From the NCBI GenBank assembly GCA_041674745.1, contig JBAYVD010000001.1, positions 248,001 through 312,000 of the forward strand: a stretch of 64,000 bases of DNA. Reading direction: 5' to 3'. How positions within the stretch are numbered: the stretch's first letter is position 1; every line of letters starts with the position of its first letter. The position numbers were made by a program, and so were the translations under genes. The stretch comes from UBA2040 sp041674745 (GTDB lineage Bacteria > Bacteroidota > Bacteroidia > Flavobacteriales_D > Crocinitomicaceae). Under the pieces are notes generated by a model. It had not been told where the DNA came from and made no database searches. It saw only the letters and a program-made list of their open reading frames with translations. Below are positions 46,092-55,009 of this stretch, in pieces.

Positions 46092-46829
46092 ATGAAAATG
46101 AATGTAAAGGCAATCATTAAAGGAGCGTTGGGTATTTCAACCGTGATGTTGATGGCTTCTTGTGTTAGCAATCCGGATAGTTCTGGGTTAGAATATATGC
46201 CTGATATGTACCGTTCAGCAGCGATTGAGCCGTATGTAGATTATGGTGAGATTCGTGGACGTGAGAACGAAGCTATTAAAATGAAAATTTCAGCATTGGT
46301 GCCACCAAGCCATACAATTCCTTACGTAGGAACAGACAAGGAAAACATTTTATTGATGCTCCCTTACGCAAGAAAAGCAAATATTTCTTTCCGTGAAACT
46401 CACGGAATGTATGGAGCCGAACTGACAACTGAAAATGAATATGCAAAAGCAATGGCTGATGTAAATCCTTTGAAATTGACGGCTGAAAATCAAGAAGCAA
46501 TGTTCAAAAAAGGAAAAGAATTGTATGCTTCTAAATGTATGCATTGTCACGGTGAAAAGGGAGATGGAAACGGTCCAATGGTAGCAAGCAATGCCTACGC
46601 AGGAGTTCCAAATTACGTTGACCGTGCAGCCATTGGTGATGGTCAAATTTTTTACTCCATTTATTACGGATTGAACGCAATGGGTGGTCATTCATCTATC
46701 TTGAACAAAAGAGAAATTTGGACGTTGGTTCATTACGTTCGTAAGTTCATGAATCCTACTTATGGTACGTTTGGCGCTGATGGTGCACCAGCAGTAGCTG
46801 TAGTAGCTGACACAACAATTACTAAATAG
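46092..46829 (+). CDS. actE: alternative complex III cytochrome c lipoprotein ActE
   Basis: 245 residues. A lipoprotein signal (ISTVMLMASC) tethers it to the membrane. The domain holds one heme site, CMHCH (residues 149-153), in KGKELYASKCMHCHGEKGDG, with a likely Met axial ligand in the NAMGGHS region. It is the usual monoheme ActE. It probably takes electrons from ActA and hands them to the oxidase. Confidence 0.93.
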   Translation: MKMNVKAIIKGALGISTVMLMASCVSNPDSSGLEYMPDMYRSAAIEPYVDYGEIRGRENEAIKMKISALVPPSHTIPYVGTDKENILLMLPYARKANISFRETHGMYGAELTTENEYAKAMADVNPLKLTAENQEAMFKKGKELYASKCMHCHGEKGDGNGPMVASNAYAGVPNYVDRAAIGDGQIFYSIYYGLNAMGGHSSILNKREIWTLVHYVRKFMNPTYGTFGADGAPAVAVVADTTITK

Positions 46830-46856
46830 AACAAAAACGCTTTTAACTCTATAAAA

Positions 46857-48044
46857 ATGGAATTCAAAATAGCAAATAAGGCAAAAATGGTGACTTTAAT
46901 ACTGATGGCGATGGGCTTATTGAGCTTGTTGATTGGTGTTATTGCAAACTTGGGAGAGCACAATTTGCCACAGCGTTTGCTGGCAAATGGTTTGGTGAAT
47001 GGTTTTTATTTCTTTGCTCTTGGATTGGGGGCTTTGTTTTTCTTGGCTTTACAATATGCTACGGAAACAGGATGGTATGCCTCAATTAAACGTATCATTG
47101 AAGCGCAAGCCGGTTTTTTACCTTACGGAATGGGACTTTTAGCAATAGTTTTGTTAATCATCACGTTAATGGATGGTGCACATATCTATATCTGGATGGA
47201 TCAAGTAGTAGTAGCTTCAGATGAAATTATTAAAGAAAAATCTACTTTCTTAAACAAAGGTTTTTTCTGGATTAGAACAATCGCTTATATGGCGACATAC
47301 TTCATCTTCTTAAGAGGATTCAAGAAAAGATCATTGGAAGAAGACAAAGTTGGTGGAACAGAAATTCACTTTACGAACTATAGAAAAGGTGCGGTTTTTT
47401 TGGTATTCTTTGCTGTATTCAGTTCTACATCTGCATGGGATTGGTTGATGTCAATTGATGTTCACTGGTTCTCTACTTTGTTTGGCTGGTATGTATTCTC
47501 TGGAATGTGGTGTTCAGCTATGGTAGTAATGGTTTTGACCACTTTGTATTTGAAAAAATTGGGCTACATGCCGAAAGTAAACGAAAGTCATATTCACGAT
47601 TTAGGAAAATGGGTTTTTGCAACGTCATTTTTATGGTCTTATTTGTTCTTTTCTCAATATATGTTGATTTGGTATGCGAATATTCCTGAAGAAACAACGT
47701 ATTATTTGGCTAGACTACAAGATTTTAAATTCATTTACTTCTTCATGTTCATCATTAATTTCGCATTCCCAATGTTGATTTTGATGTCCAGAGATGCAAA
47801 ACGGAATTATGGAATTCTAACCTTTGTTGGATTGGTTATTTTGGCTGGTCACTGGTTGGATGTTTGGATCATGGTTTCTGCAGGTTCAATGGGAGCAAAA
47901 GCGAAAATTGGATTCATTGAAATTGGAATGGTTTTGTTGGTTGCTGGTTTCTTTATTCGTACGATATTGACGAATTTATCGAAAGCACCTCTTACACCGG
48001 TGAATCACCCGTTCTTGGACGAAAGTATTCACCACGAAATTTAA
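46857..48044 (+). CDS. actF: alternative complex III membrane subunit ActF
   Basis: A 395-residue NrfD-like membrane protein with about ten helices and homologous in layout to ActC. A long cytoplasmic-side loop lies at about residues 120-170. The segments SAWDWLMSIDVHWFSTLFGW and FSQYMLIWYANIPEETTYY are typical of ActF. It completes the ACIII complex. It is 27 bp after actE and 34 bp before the oxidase subunit II gene. Confidence 0.93.
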   Translation: MEFKIANKAKMVTLILMAMGLLSLLIGVIANLGEHNLPQRLLANGLVNGFYFFALGLGALFFLALQYATETGWYASIKRIIEAQAGFLPYGMGLLAIVLLIITLMDGAHIYIWMDQVVVASDEIIKEKSTFLNKGFFWIRTIAYMATYFIFLRGFKKRSLEEDKVGGTEIHFTNYRKGAVFLVFFAVFSSTSAWDWLMSIDVHWFSTLFGWYVFSGMWCSAMVVMVLTTLYLKKLGYMPKVNESHIHDLGKWVFATSFLWSYLFFSQYMLIWYANIPEETTYYLARLQDFKFIYFFMFIINFAFPMLILMSRDAKRNYGILTFVGLVILAGHWLDVWIMVSAGSMGAKAKIGFIEIGMVLLVAGFFIRTILTNLSKAPLTPVNHPFLDESIHHEI

Positions 48045-48078
48045 TTTAGAAGTAGATTAGCGTTAAAGAAGAATAGAA

Positions 48079-49326
48079 ATGGGAACGAAATTAATAGTTA
48101 TTATAGCACTTGTCCTTGGAGCGGTTGCAATTGCACAGTTGATGCGCTTGTATGAAGCTTCCATCAAAATGAGCAAGTCAGACGAGTCTGAAGTGAATTC
48201 AAAAGATAACAATTTGAATGGAAAGTTAATGTTGGCTTTCATGGCATTCTTGTTTTTGGGTTTCATTTGGTTGATGATGCGATTTGGATGGACAGGACGT
48301 GGTGAAGCTGCATCTGTTCACGGTAGAGCATACGATTGGTTGTTGAATTTGAATTTTTGGATTATCATTTTGGTATTCTTCTTGACAAATGCGCTTTTAT
48401 TTGGTTTTGCTTGGAAATATATTAAGAAACCAGGCGTTAAAGCCTTTTATTTCCCGCACAACAACAAGTTAGAGATGATCTGGACGATTGTTCCCGCGGT
48501 TGTTTTGGCTGTAATCATCATTCTAGGTTTAAGAACTTGGGGAGATATCACGGCGCCTTCCGGTAAAGAAGCATTGCGTGTTGAGCTGTTCTCCAAACAG
48601 TTTGACTGGACAGCTCGCTATGCGGGTGATGATAATCAATTGGGAAAATTCGATTACAAATTGACAACCGATGCGAATGAGTTGGCGTTGATGACGACCG
48701 CAACGATAGATACTGCAATTTTGTATATGGAATCAGGTCCAAATGGAATTAAAACAATTGAGTCAAAATTGAATGACAATAAATTGATTATGATTCCGGA
48801 TGAAAGAGCTAAAATGGTAGAGGATTTAAGTCGCAAACAACGTTTAATTCGATTGTTGTACCAAATGCGCGAGAAACACAATGGTAAAATTGATGCGATG
48901 GCGTATGATGACGTGATTCAAAAAGATACTTTGTATTTATGTGAAAACCAACCGTATGAATTCTCCTTCAGAGCGAAAGACGTAATTCACTCGGCGTATT
49001 TCCCACATTTTAGAGCACAGATGAATACGGTACCGGGATTGGTAACTCGTTTCAAATTTACCCCAGACATTACTACGAAAGCAATGCGTGAGAAGAAAAA
49101 CAACCCAGCATTTAATTACGTTTTGATGTGCAACAAAATTTGTGGAGGCGCGCATTATAAAATGAAAATGATCGTGGTTGTTTTGCCGAAAGGAGAATAC
49201 GATGCTTGGATGAATGCGAAAAAAGTAACTGGAACGTTTAAATCAATTTTCCAACCAGTTGTTGAAGCGCCAGCTCCAGCATCAGCACCGGCAGCTGATA
49301 CCACAGCAACAACACCAGTAGTTTAA
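48079..49326 (+). CDS. coxB: cytochrome c oxidase subunit II
   Basis: 415 residues. Two or three membrane helices lie near the N-terminus (first near residue 10, then about 52 and 90), and then the cupredoxin domain. The CuA ligands are the His of DVIHSAYFPHF and the Cys, Cys, His and Met of MCNKICGGAHYKMKM. The C-terminus is an Ala/Pro-rich tail. It takes electrons from a c-type cytochrome and passes them to subunit I. Direct joining to the act genes suggests an ACIII-oxidase supercomplex (established for relatives, inferred here). Confidence 0.95.
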   Translation: MGTKLIVIIALVLGAVAIAQLMRLYEASIKMSKSDESEVNSKDNNLNGKLMLAFMAFLFLGFIWLMMRFGWTGRGEAASVHGRAYDWLLNLNFWIIILVFFLTNALLFGFAWKYIKKPGVKAFYFPHNNKLEMIWTIVPAVVLAVIIILGLRTWGDITAPSGKEALRVELFSKQFDWTARYAGDDNQLGKFDYKLTTDANELALMTTATIDTAILYMESGPNGIKTIESKLNDNKLIMIPDERAKMVEDLSRKQRLIRLLYQMREKHNGKIDAMAYDDVIQKDTLYLCENQPYEFSFRAKDVIHSAYFPHFRAQMNTVPGLVTRFKFTPDITTKAMREKKNNPAFNYVLMCNKICGGAHYKMKMIVVVLPKGEYDAWMNAKKVTGTFKSIFQPVVEAPAPASAPAADTTATTPVV

Positions 49327-49355
49327 ATAGAATTTATCAATTAAATAGAAAGAAA

Positions 49356-51179
49356 ATGGCGGCAGTAGCGCACGAAGCACACGGACATCATGATTCACAC
49401 GGACATCACGATGACCACGCACACCACGAAGAAGGTTTCGTTTCGAAATACATTTTTAGTCAAGATCATAAAATGATTGGAAAGCAGTTTTTGATGACTG
49501 CGATCTTTATGGGAATAGTAGCAATGCTATTGTCCATTTTATTTAGAATTCAATTGGCTTGGCCAGGAGAAGCGTCTGACTTCGTTTCATTCTTTTTAGG
49601 TGAAACATGGGCTCCAGGAGGAGTAATGAAAGAAGATATGTACCTTGGTTTGGTAACGATTCATGGTACAATCATGGTGTTCTTCCTTTTAACAGGTGGA
49701 TTATCTGGTACTTTCTCAAATTTATTGATTCCCTTGCAATTGGGAGCGCGTGATATGGCTTCAGGATTCCTGAACATGTTATCGTACTGGTTTTTCTTGG
49801 TCTCTTCCGTGATCATGTTAATTTCCTTATTTGTTGAATCGGGTCCAGCAATGGCAGGTTGGACAATTTATCCACCGCTTTCAGCCCTACCTCAAGCCGT
49901 TAGTGGTTCTGGAACAGGTATGACATTGTGGTTGGTGGCCATGACAATTTTCATCGCTTCTTCATTGATTGGTTCATTGAACTATATCGTAACCGTATTG
50001 AATTTAAGAACAAAAGGGATGAGCATGACTAGAATGCCATTGACGATTTGGGCTTTCTTTGTAACGGCAATTTTAGGGGTACTTTCTTTCCCTGTATTGT
50101 TGTCTGCAGCGTTATTACTTATGATGGATAGATTGGCAGGAACGAGTTTCTACTTATCGGATATCATCGTTGGTGGTGAAATGTTGACCAATCATGGAGG
50201 TTCACCGTTGTTGTACCAACATTTATTCTGGTTCTTGGGTCACCCTGAGGTATACATTGTATTGTTACCCGCTTTGGGTCTTTCATCGGAAATTATATCT
50301 ACCAATGCTCGTAAACCTATCTTTGGTTACAGAGCGATGATTGGTTCAATTTTGGCGATTGGTTTCTTATCCTTTATTGTTTGGGGTCACCACATGTTTG
50401 TAACGGGTATGAGTCCTTTCTTAGGTTCCGTATTCGTATTTACAACCTTGTTGATAGCGATTCCTTCTGCAGTGAAAGTGTTTAACTACATCACCACTTT
50501 GTGGAAAGGATCTTTGCATATGACAACAGCCATGATGTTTGCTATCGGATTGGTATCAACCTTTATCACCGGGGGTGTGACAGGGATTATTTTGGCTGAT
50601 TCAGCATTGGATATTGCTGTTCACGATACGTACTTTGTTATTGCTCACTTCCACATTGTAATGGGTATGTCTGCCGTGTTTGGTATGTTTGCTGGTGTTT
50701 ATCACTGGTTCCCAAAAATGTTTGGACGAATGATGAACTTGAGATTGGGTTATGCGCACTTCTGGGTTACAATCGTAGGTGCTTATGGAGTTTTCTTCCC
50801 GATGCACTTTGTTGGTTTAGCAGGAGCGCCTAGAAGATATTATGATTATTCTGTATACGGAGAGTTCGACACAGAATCATTTAACATGATTATGGACTTG
50901 AATGTGATCATTACTTTCTTTGCAATTTTAGCGGCATTGGGTCAGATATTGTTCTTGTTCAATTTCTTCTATTCAATTTTTAGAGGGCCAAGAGCTCCTC
51001 AAAATCCTTGGAGATCGAATACGTTGGAATGGACAACACCAGTAGAACACGTTCATGGTAACTGGCCAGGTGAATTGCCAACGGTTTATAGATGGCCGTA
51101 TGACTATTCTAAACCAGGTGCAGCAGACGATTTTATTCCTCAAATCGTTCCTTTGGCTGAAGGCGAAGAAGAACACTAG
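49356..51179 (+). CDS. coxA: cytochrome c oxidase subunit I
   Basis: 607 residues with twelve or more helices. It reduces O2 and pumps protons. The heme a and a3/CuB ligand segments are VTIHGTIMVFFLLTGG, FWFLGHPEVYIVLLP (with the cross-linked Tyr), FIVWGHHMFVTGM and IAHFHIVMGMSAVFG. The N-terminus is very His-rich (HEAHGHHDSHGHHDDHAHHE), which may bind copper or zinc. Subunits III and IV are not encoded next to it: a terminator and ruvB follow. Confidence 0.96.
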   Translation: MAAVAHEAHGHHDSHGHHDDHAHHEEGFVSKYIFSQDHKMIGKQFLMTAIFMGIVAMLLSILFRIQLAWPGEASDFVSFFLGETWAPGGVMKEDMYLGLVTIHGTIMVFFLLTGGLSGTFSNLLIPLQLGARDMASGFLNMLSYWFFLVSSVIMLISLFVESGPAMAGWTIYPPLSALPQAVSGSGTGMTLWLVAMTIFIASSLIGSLNYIVTVLNLRTKGMSMTRMPLTIWAFFVTAILGVLSFPVLLSAALLLMMDRLAGTSFYLSDIIVGGEMLTNHGGSPLLYQHLFWFLGHPEVYIVLLPALGLSSEIISTNARKPIFGYRAMIGSILAIGFLSFIVWGHHMFVTGMSPFLGSVFVFTTLLIAIPSAVKVFNYITTLWKGSLHMTTAMMFAIGLVSTFITGGVTGIILADSALDIAVHDTYFVIAHFHIVMGMSAVFGMFAGVYHWFPKMFGRMMNLRLGYAHFWVTIVGAYGVFFPMHFVGLAGAPRRYYDYSVYGEFDTESFNMIMDLNVIITFFAILAALGQILFLFNFFYSIFRGPRAPQNPWRSNTLEWTTPVEHVHGNWPGELPTVYRWPYDYSKPGAADDFIPQIVPLAEGEEEH

Positions 51180-51200
51180 AATTTAGTAATAAATATTTTC

Positions 51201-51243
51201 AAAGACCTTTCCTTCCGAATTGAATCGGGGTGGAAAGGTTTTT
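51201..51243 (+). terminator. terminator of the act-cox operon
   Basis: ACCTTTCC (51205-51212) pairs with GGAAAGGT (51232-51239), with an A-run before and a T-run after. The loop contains a second weak pairing. Confidence 0.8.
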
Positions 51244-51252
51244 GTATTTTTG
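51220..51252 (+). promoter_or_regulatory. predicted promoter for ruvB-queG
   Basis: TTG (51220-51222), 22 bases, then TATTTTTG (51245-51252), exact TAnnTTTG. It overlaps the end of the preceding terminator. The GTG start of ruvB is 15 bases downstream. Confidence 0.5.
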
Positions 51253-51267
51253 GGTAAATCAATTTAA

Positions 51268-52290
51268 GTGGAAGAATCCTTTGATTATCGCGAGGAAGCG
51301 GAACAAAATGCAGATCAAGATTACGACAAAGTCTTGCGTCCGAAACGGCTGAATGATTTTGCTGGTCAACCTAGTATTGTAGAGAATTTAGAGATTTTTG
51401 TAAAAGCCGCTACATTAAGAAACGAGCCATTGGATCATGTTTTGTTGCATGGACCCCCGGGATTGGGTAAAACCACTTTAGCGAATATCATTGCCAACGA
51501 GTTGGGGGTTGGATTTAAAGTCACGAGTGGTCCGGTTTTGGACAAACCCGGTGATTTGGCTGGATTGTTGACCAATTTAGAAAAAGGCGATGTGTTGTTC
51601 ATCGACGAAATTCATCGACTTTCGCCTGTGGTGGAGGAATATTTGTATTCAGCCATGGAGGATTATTGTATTGACATCATGATCGATACAGGTCCGAATG
51701 CAAGAACTGTCCAAATCGGATTGAATCCATTCACGCTAATTGGAGCCACAACGCGTTCAGGTTTATTAACTTCGCCATTACGCGCTCGTTTTGGCATCAA
51801 TTCTAGATTGAATTATTACGATTCAAAAACATTGACAAATATTGTGGAGCGTTCTGCTGGTTTGTTAAATATCGAAATTGAAGAGTCGGCAGCGTATCAG
51901 ATAGCCAGTAGGAGTAGAGGAACGCCACGTATTGCAAATGCATTGTTGAGACGTGTAAGAGATTTTGCCCAGATAAAAGGAAATGGAACGATTACCTTGG
52001 ATATCACTGAATACGGATTGGAGGCTTTGAATGTTGACAAAAACGGTTTGGATGAAATGGACAACCGAATGCTTCTAACCATTATAGAAAAATTTGCGGG
52101 TGGCCCGGTTGGCTTGACGACGATTGCAACAGCCATTGGAGAAAACGCCGGAACTTTGGAAGAAGTGTATGAGCCTTTTTTAATTCAAGAAGGTTTCTTA
52201 ATGCGAACGCCAAGAGGAAGAAAGGTGACTGAAAAAGCTTATCGTCATTTGGGATTTGACCGAGGTTGGAGTCAAGGCGGATTATTTTAA
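51268..52290 (+). CDS. ruvB: Holliday junction branch migration helicase RuvB
   Basis: A 340-residue AAA+ ATPase that drives branch migration with RuvA. Walker A is HGPPGLGKTTLAN, Walker B is VLFIDEIHRLSP, sensor 1 is GATTRSGLLTSPLRARFG with the arginine finger, and the C-terminal winged helix ends PRGRKVTEKAYRHL. The start is GTG 51268; a -7 element lies 15 bases upstream and no ATG fits the family N-terminus. It overlaps queG by about 35 bp. Confidence 0.96.
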   Translation: MEESFDYREEAEQNADQDYDKVLRPKRLNDFAGQPSIVENLEIFVKAATLRNEPLDHVLLHGPPGLGKTTLANIIANELGVGFKVTSGPVLDKPGDLAGLLTNLEKGDVLFIDEIHRLSPVVEEYLYSAMEDYCIDIMIDTGPNARTVQIGLNPFTLIGATTRSGLLTSPLRARFGINSRLNYYDSKTLTNIVERSAGLLNIEIEESAAYQIASRSRGTPRIANALLRRVRDFAQIKGNGTITLDITEYGLEALNVDKNGLDEMDNRMLLTIIEKFAGGPVGLTTIATAIGENAGTLEEVYEPFLIQEGFLMRTPRGRKVTEKAYRHLGFDRGWSQGGLF

Positions 52291-53236
52291 TGAAATTTTG
52301 AACCGAGAAAAAAATACACGATTTGTAAAGCAGAAGGCCCAAGATTTGGGCTTTTTCTTTTGTGGCATATCCAAAGCAGAGTTTCTTGAGGAAGAAGCAC
52401 CTCGGCTGGAACAATGGTTGAATCGGACTTACCAGGGCAAAATGTCCTACATGGAAAATCATTTTGACAAACGTTTAGACCCAAGACTTTTGGTGGATGG
52501 AGCAAAAAGTGTAGTTTCACTTTTATTGAATTATTTCCCTGAAGAAAATCAAAACTCGGAGGCCCCAAAAATTTCAAAATATGCCTTTGGCGAGGATTAC
52601 CACTTTGTCATTAAAGACAAATTAAAAGAATTCATGCAATCCATTCAAGATGAAATTGGTGAAGTTTCAGGAAGAGTCTTTGTGGATTCTGCTCCAGTTA
52701 TGGACAAAGCGTGGGCGAAGAAAAGCGGAATGGGTTGGATTGGAAAAAACACCAATTTAATTCATCCTAAAAATGGTTCATTTTTCTTTATTGCAGAACT
52801 AATTTTAGATATCGAATTGGATTACGATGGACCCATAAAAGATTATTGCGGAACGTGCACGAAGTGTATCGATGCATGTCCAACTGATGCAATTGTGGAG
52901 CCTTATATTGTGGATGGTTCGAAATGTATTTCGTATTTGACGATTGAATTAAAAGATCAAATTTTACCTGGCGAATTCAAAGATAAGATGGAGAATTGGA
53001 TGTTTGGTTGTGATATCTGCCAAGATGTGTGTCCATGGAATCGTTTTTCAAAACCTACTCAAGAAAATCGCTTTCGTCCAAGCGCTGAACTACTTCATAT
53101 GAATCGCGATGATTGGCAGGATTTAACGAACGAAGTATTTGATTCTTTGTTTAAAAATAGTGCCGTGAACCGTACCAAGATGGAAGGGTTGAAAAGAAAT
53201 ATTGATTTTCTATCTCATGCCAAAGACCGTAAATAA
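52256..53236 (+). CDS. queG: epoxyqueuosine reductase
   Basis: About 326 residues. It makes queuosine from epoxyqueuosine in tRNA, using cobalamin and two 4Fe-4S clusters. The cluster motifs are CGTCTKCIDACPTDA and CDICQDVCPWN. The N-terminal VKQKAQDLGFFFCGISKAEF and MSYMENHFDKRLDPR are typical. No ATG exists in frame near the start: the choices are TTG 52256, inside ruvB, or TTG 52298, just after the ruvB stop. The family usually has about 10-12 residues before 'KQKA', which favours 52298, but 52256 cannot be excluded. Confidence 0.92.
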   Translation: MTEVGVKADYFNEILNREKNTRFVKQKAQDLGFFFCGISKAEFLEEEAPRLEQWLNRTYQGKMSYMENHFDKRLDPRLLVDGAKSVVSLLLNYFPEENQNSEAPKISKYAFGEDYHFVIKDKLKEFMQSIQDEIGEVSGRVFVDSAPVMDKAWAKKSGMGWIGKNTNLIHPKNGSFFFIAELILDIELDYDGPIKDYCGTCTKCIDACPTDAIVEPYIVDGSKCISYLTIELKDQILPGEFKDKMENWMFGCDICQDVCPWNRFSKPTQENRFRPSAELLHMNRDDWQDLTNEVFDSLFKNSAVNRTKMEGLKRNIDFLSHAKDRK

Positions 53237-53375
53237 GCGTTGTTTGAAGTAGTCAATTCAAACCAAATGACGCATATAGAACTGGACTTTTACACAGAAT
53301 TCTTTTGATAATCAGACAAATAATTTTTTCATTTTCAGAATTTAATGTTGTATTTTTCGGTTTAAATTGAACTAT

Positions 53376-54989
53376 ATGACTACAGATGTAATTGTTACTC
53401 AGCCTCTTTCCATGAGCATGAGTCCTTATACAGGCTCATGGACCAAAGCTGAAGCGGCGCATTTATTGAGAAGATGTATGTTTGGCCCAACATTTTCTCA
53501 AATTCAAAACGCCGTTTCCGCAGGAATGAATGCTACAGTCACCTCCTTATTGACTATTCCGGCAATCAATCCACCATTGACGTATGACCCAAACGAAGCG
53601 GTTGTTCCGCTAGGAAGCACTTGGGTGAATAGTCCCTACAATACTGGAAATTCTCAACCAACTGAAGATGCTCGTTACAAATCCTTAGCGGCCTGGACGA
53701 TGGAATTGAACAACAGTTCATCCATGGATATTTCAGCTAAAATGTGTTTATTTTGGCAAAATCATTTCGCTGTTGCGGGGGCTTTTGATTCACGAGCGAC
53801 TTATAATTATTTGATGATATTGCGCACCCATGCTTTGGGGAATTTCAAACAAATGATAAAAGACATTACCATTGATCCGGCCATGCTCTTGTTTTTGAAT
53901 GGTGCTTCGAACAATGTTTATTCACCCAATGAGAATTTCTCGCGCGAGTTGTTGGAATTGTATACGCTGGGTAAAGGTCCACAAATAGGACCAGGAGATT
54001 ATTCAACCTATACAGAATCGGATATAGCTGCGGGCGCAAAAATATTTACGGGCTTTTTGGTGGACGGTTTAAGGAGTGATAGCGCAAATTCACCCTCTTC
54101 CATTTACTTTTCAAGTTTACATGATAACACGACAAAACAATTGTCTTATCACTTTGGAAATGCAACAGTAGCTGGTGCAGGTGCAATTGAATACTCCAAC
54201 TACATAGATGTTATTTTCCAACAACCTTCTTGCGCAACCTTCATTTGCACGAAATTATACCGGTATTTTGTAAATTATGATTTGACACCAGCTGTTTTGA
54301 CGGACATTATTCCCATTATGGCGCAAACCTTAACTGTCAATAATTTCAATATTTTGCCGGTGATGGAACAGTTATTGAAAAGTGAACATTTTTATGACAT
54401 AGCCGTGCGCGGAGCGTTGATAAAAAGTCCAATGGAAGCCGTTTTTTCTTGGTTTAGTTCATCTCAATCTGTTCCAAATGTAAACATTCCTACTAATTAC
54501 GAAATGTACTTGAATTTGTATTGGTTCACCGGCGTTTTGGGTCAAACCTATTTGTCACCACCCAATGTAGGTGGCTGGTCGGCCTATTACCAAGCACCCT
54601 CTTTTTATAAATTGTGGTTGAATTCGACTTATTTGAAAGTGAGATTTGACTTGGCAACTTGGTTGACACAATACAATGGAATCGATGTTGGAGGCAACTT
54701 TTATAAAGTAAAAGCATTGAATGTGGTAGACGATTTGTCCATACCCAATGATGCGGTTAGTGTAATTGATGATTTAGCGGATATGTATTGCCCAAAATCA
54801 TTAACCGCTGCTGATAAATTGGTGCTTAAAGCAATATTAACGAATGGACTTCCGGATTTTGAATGGACGATTCAGTACAACGATTATGCAGCCAATAGTT
54901 CGAACACGGCATTCTCAGATCCTGTTCGTCTCCGAGTAGAATTAGTATTATCCAGATTGTTTAAAATGGCGGAATTTCAAACCATTTAA
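53376..54989 (+). CDS. DUF1800-domain protein
   Basis: About 537 residues. It is an all-helical DUF1800 domain: WTKAEAAHLLRRCMFGPTFS at the start, ENFSRELLELYTLG in the middle and PPNVGGWSAYYQAPSFY near residue 400. DUF1800 and DUF1501 genes are almost always paired, as here (20-bp gap), and are thought to act together outside the cytoplasm; the role is unknown. No classical signal peptide is seen in this copy. ATG 53376 was chosen over the TTG at 53367. Confidence 0.88.
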   Translation: MTTDVIVTQPLSMSMSPYTGSWTKAEAAHLLRRCMFGPTFSQIQNAVSAGMNATVTSLLTIPAINPPLTYDPNEAVVPLGSTWVNSPYNTGNSQPTEDARYKSLAAWTMELNNSSSMDISAKMCLFWQNHFAVAGAFDSRATYNYLMILRTHALGNFKQMIKDITIDPAMLLFLNGASNNVYSPNENFSRELLELYTLGKGPQIGPGDYSTYTESDIAAGAKIFTGFLVDGLRSDSANSPSSIYFSSLHDNTTKQLSYHFGNATVAGAGAIEYSNYIDVIFQQPSCATFICTKLYRYFVNYDLTPAVLTDIIPIMAQTLTVNNFNILPVMEQLLKSEHFYDIAVRGALIKSPMEAVFSWFSSSQSVPNVNIPTNYEMYLNLYWFTGVLGQTYLSPPNVGGWSAYYQAPSFYKLWLNSTYLKVRFDLATWLTQYNGIDVGGNFYKVKALNVVDDLSIPNDAVSVIDDLADMYCPKSLTAADKLVLKAILTNGLPDFEWTIQYNDYAANSSNTAFSDPVRLRVELVLSRLFKMAEFQTI

Positions 54990-55009
54990 TTCCAGTAAAG
55001 TCGATAGAT

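Noticed and set aside
53242..53263. 7-bp inverted repeat (GTTTGAA/TTCAAAC) after queG as a terminator
   Set aside because: The stem is short and AT-rich and no T-run follows.
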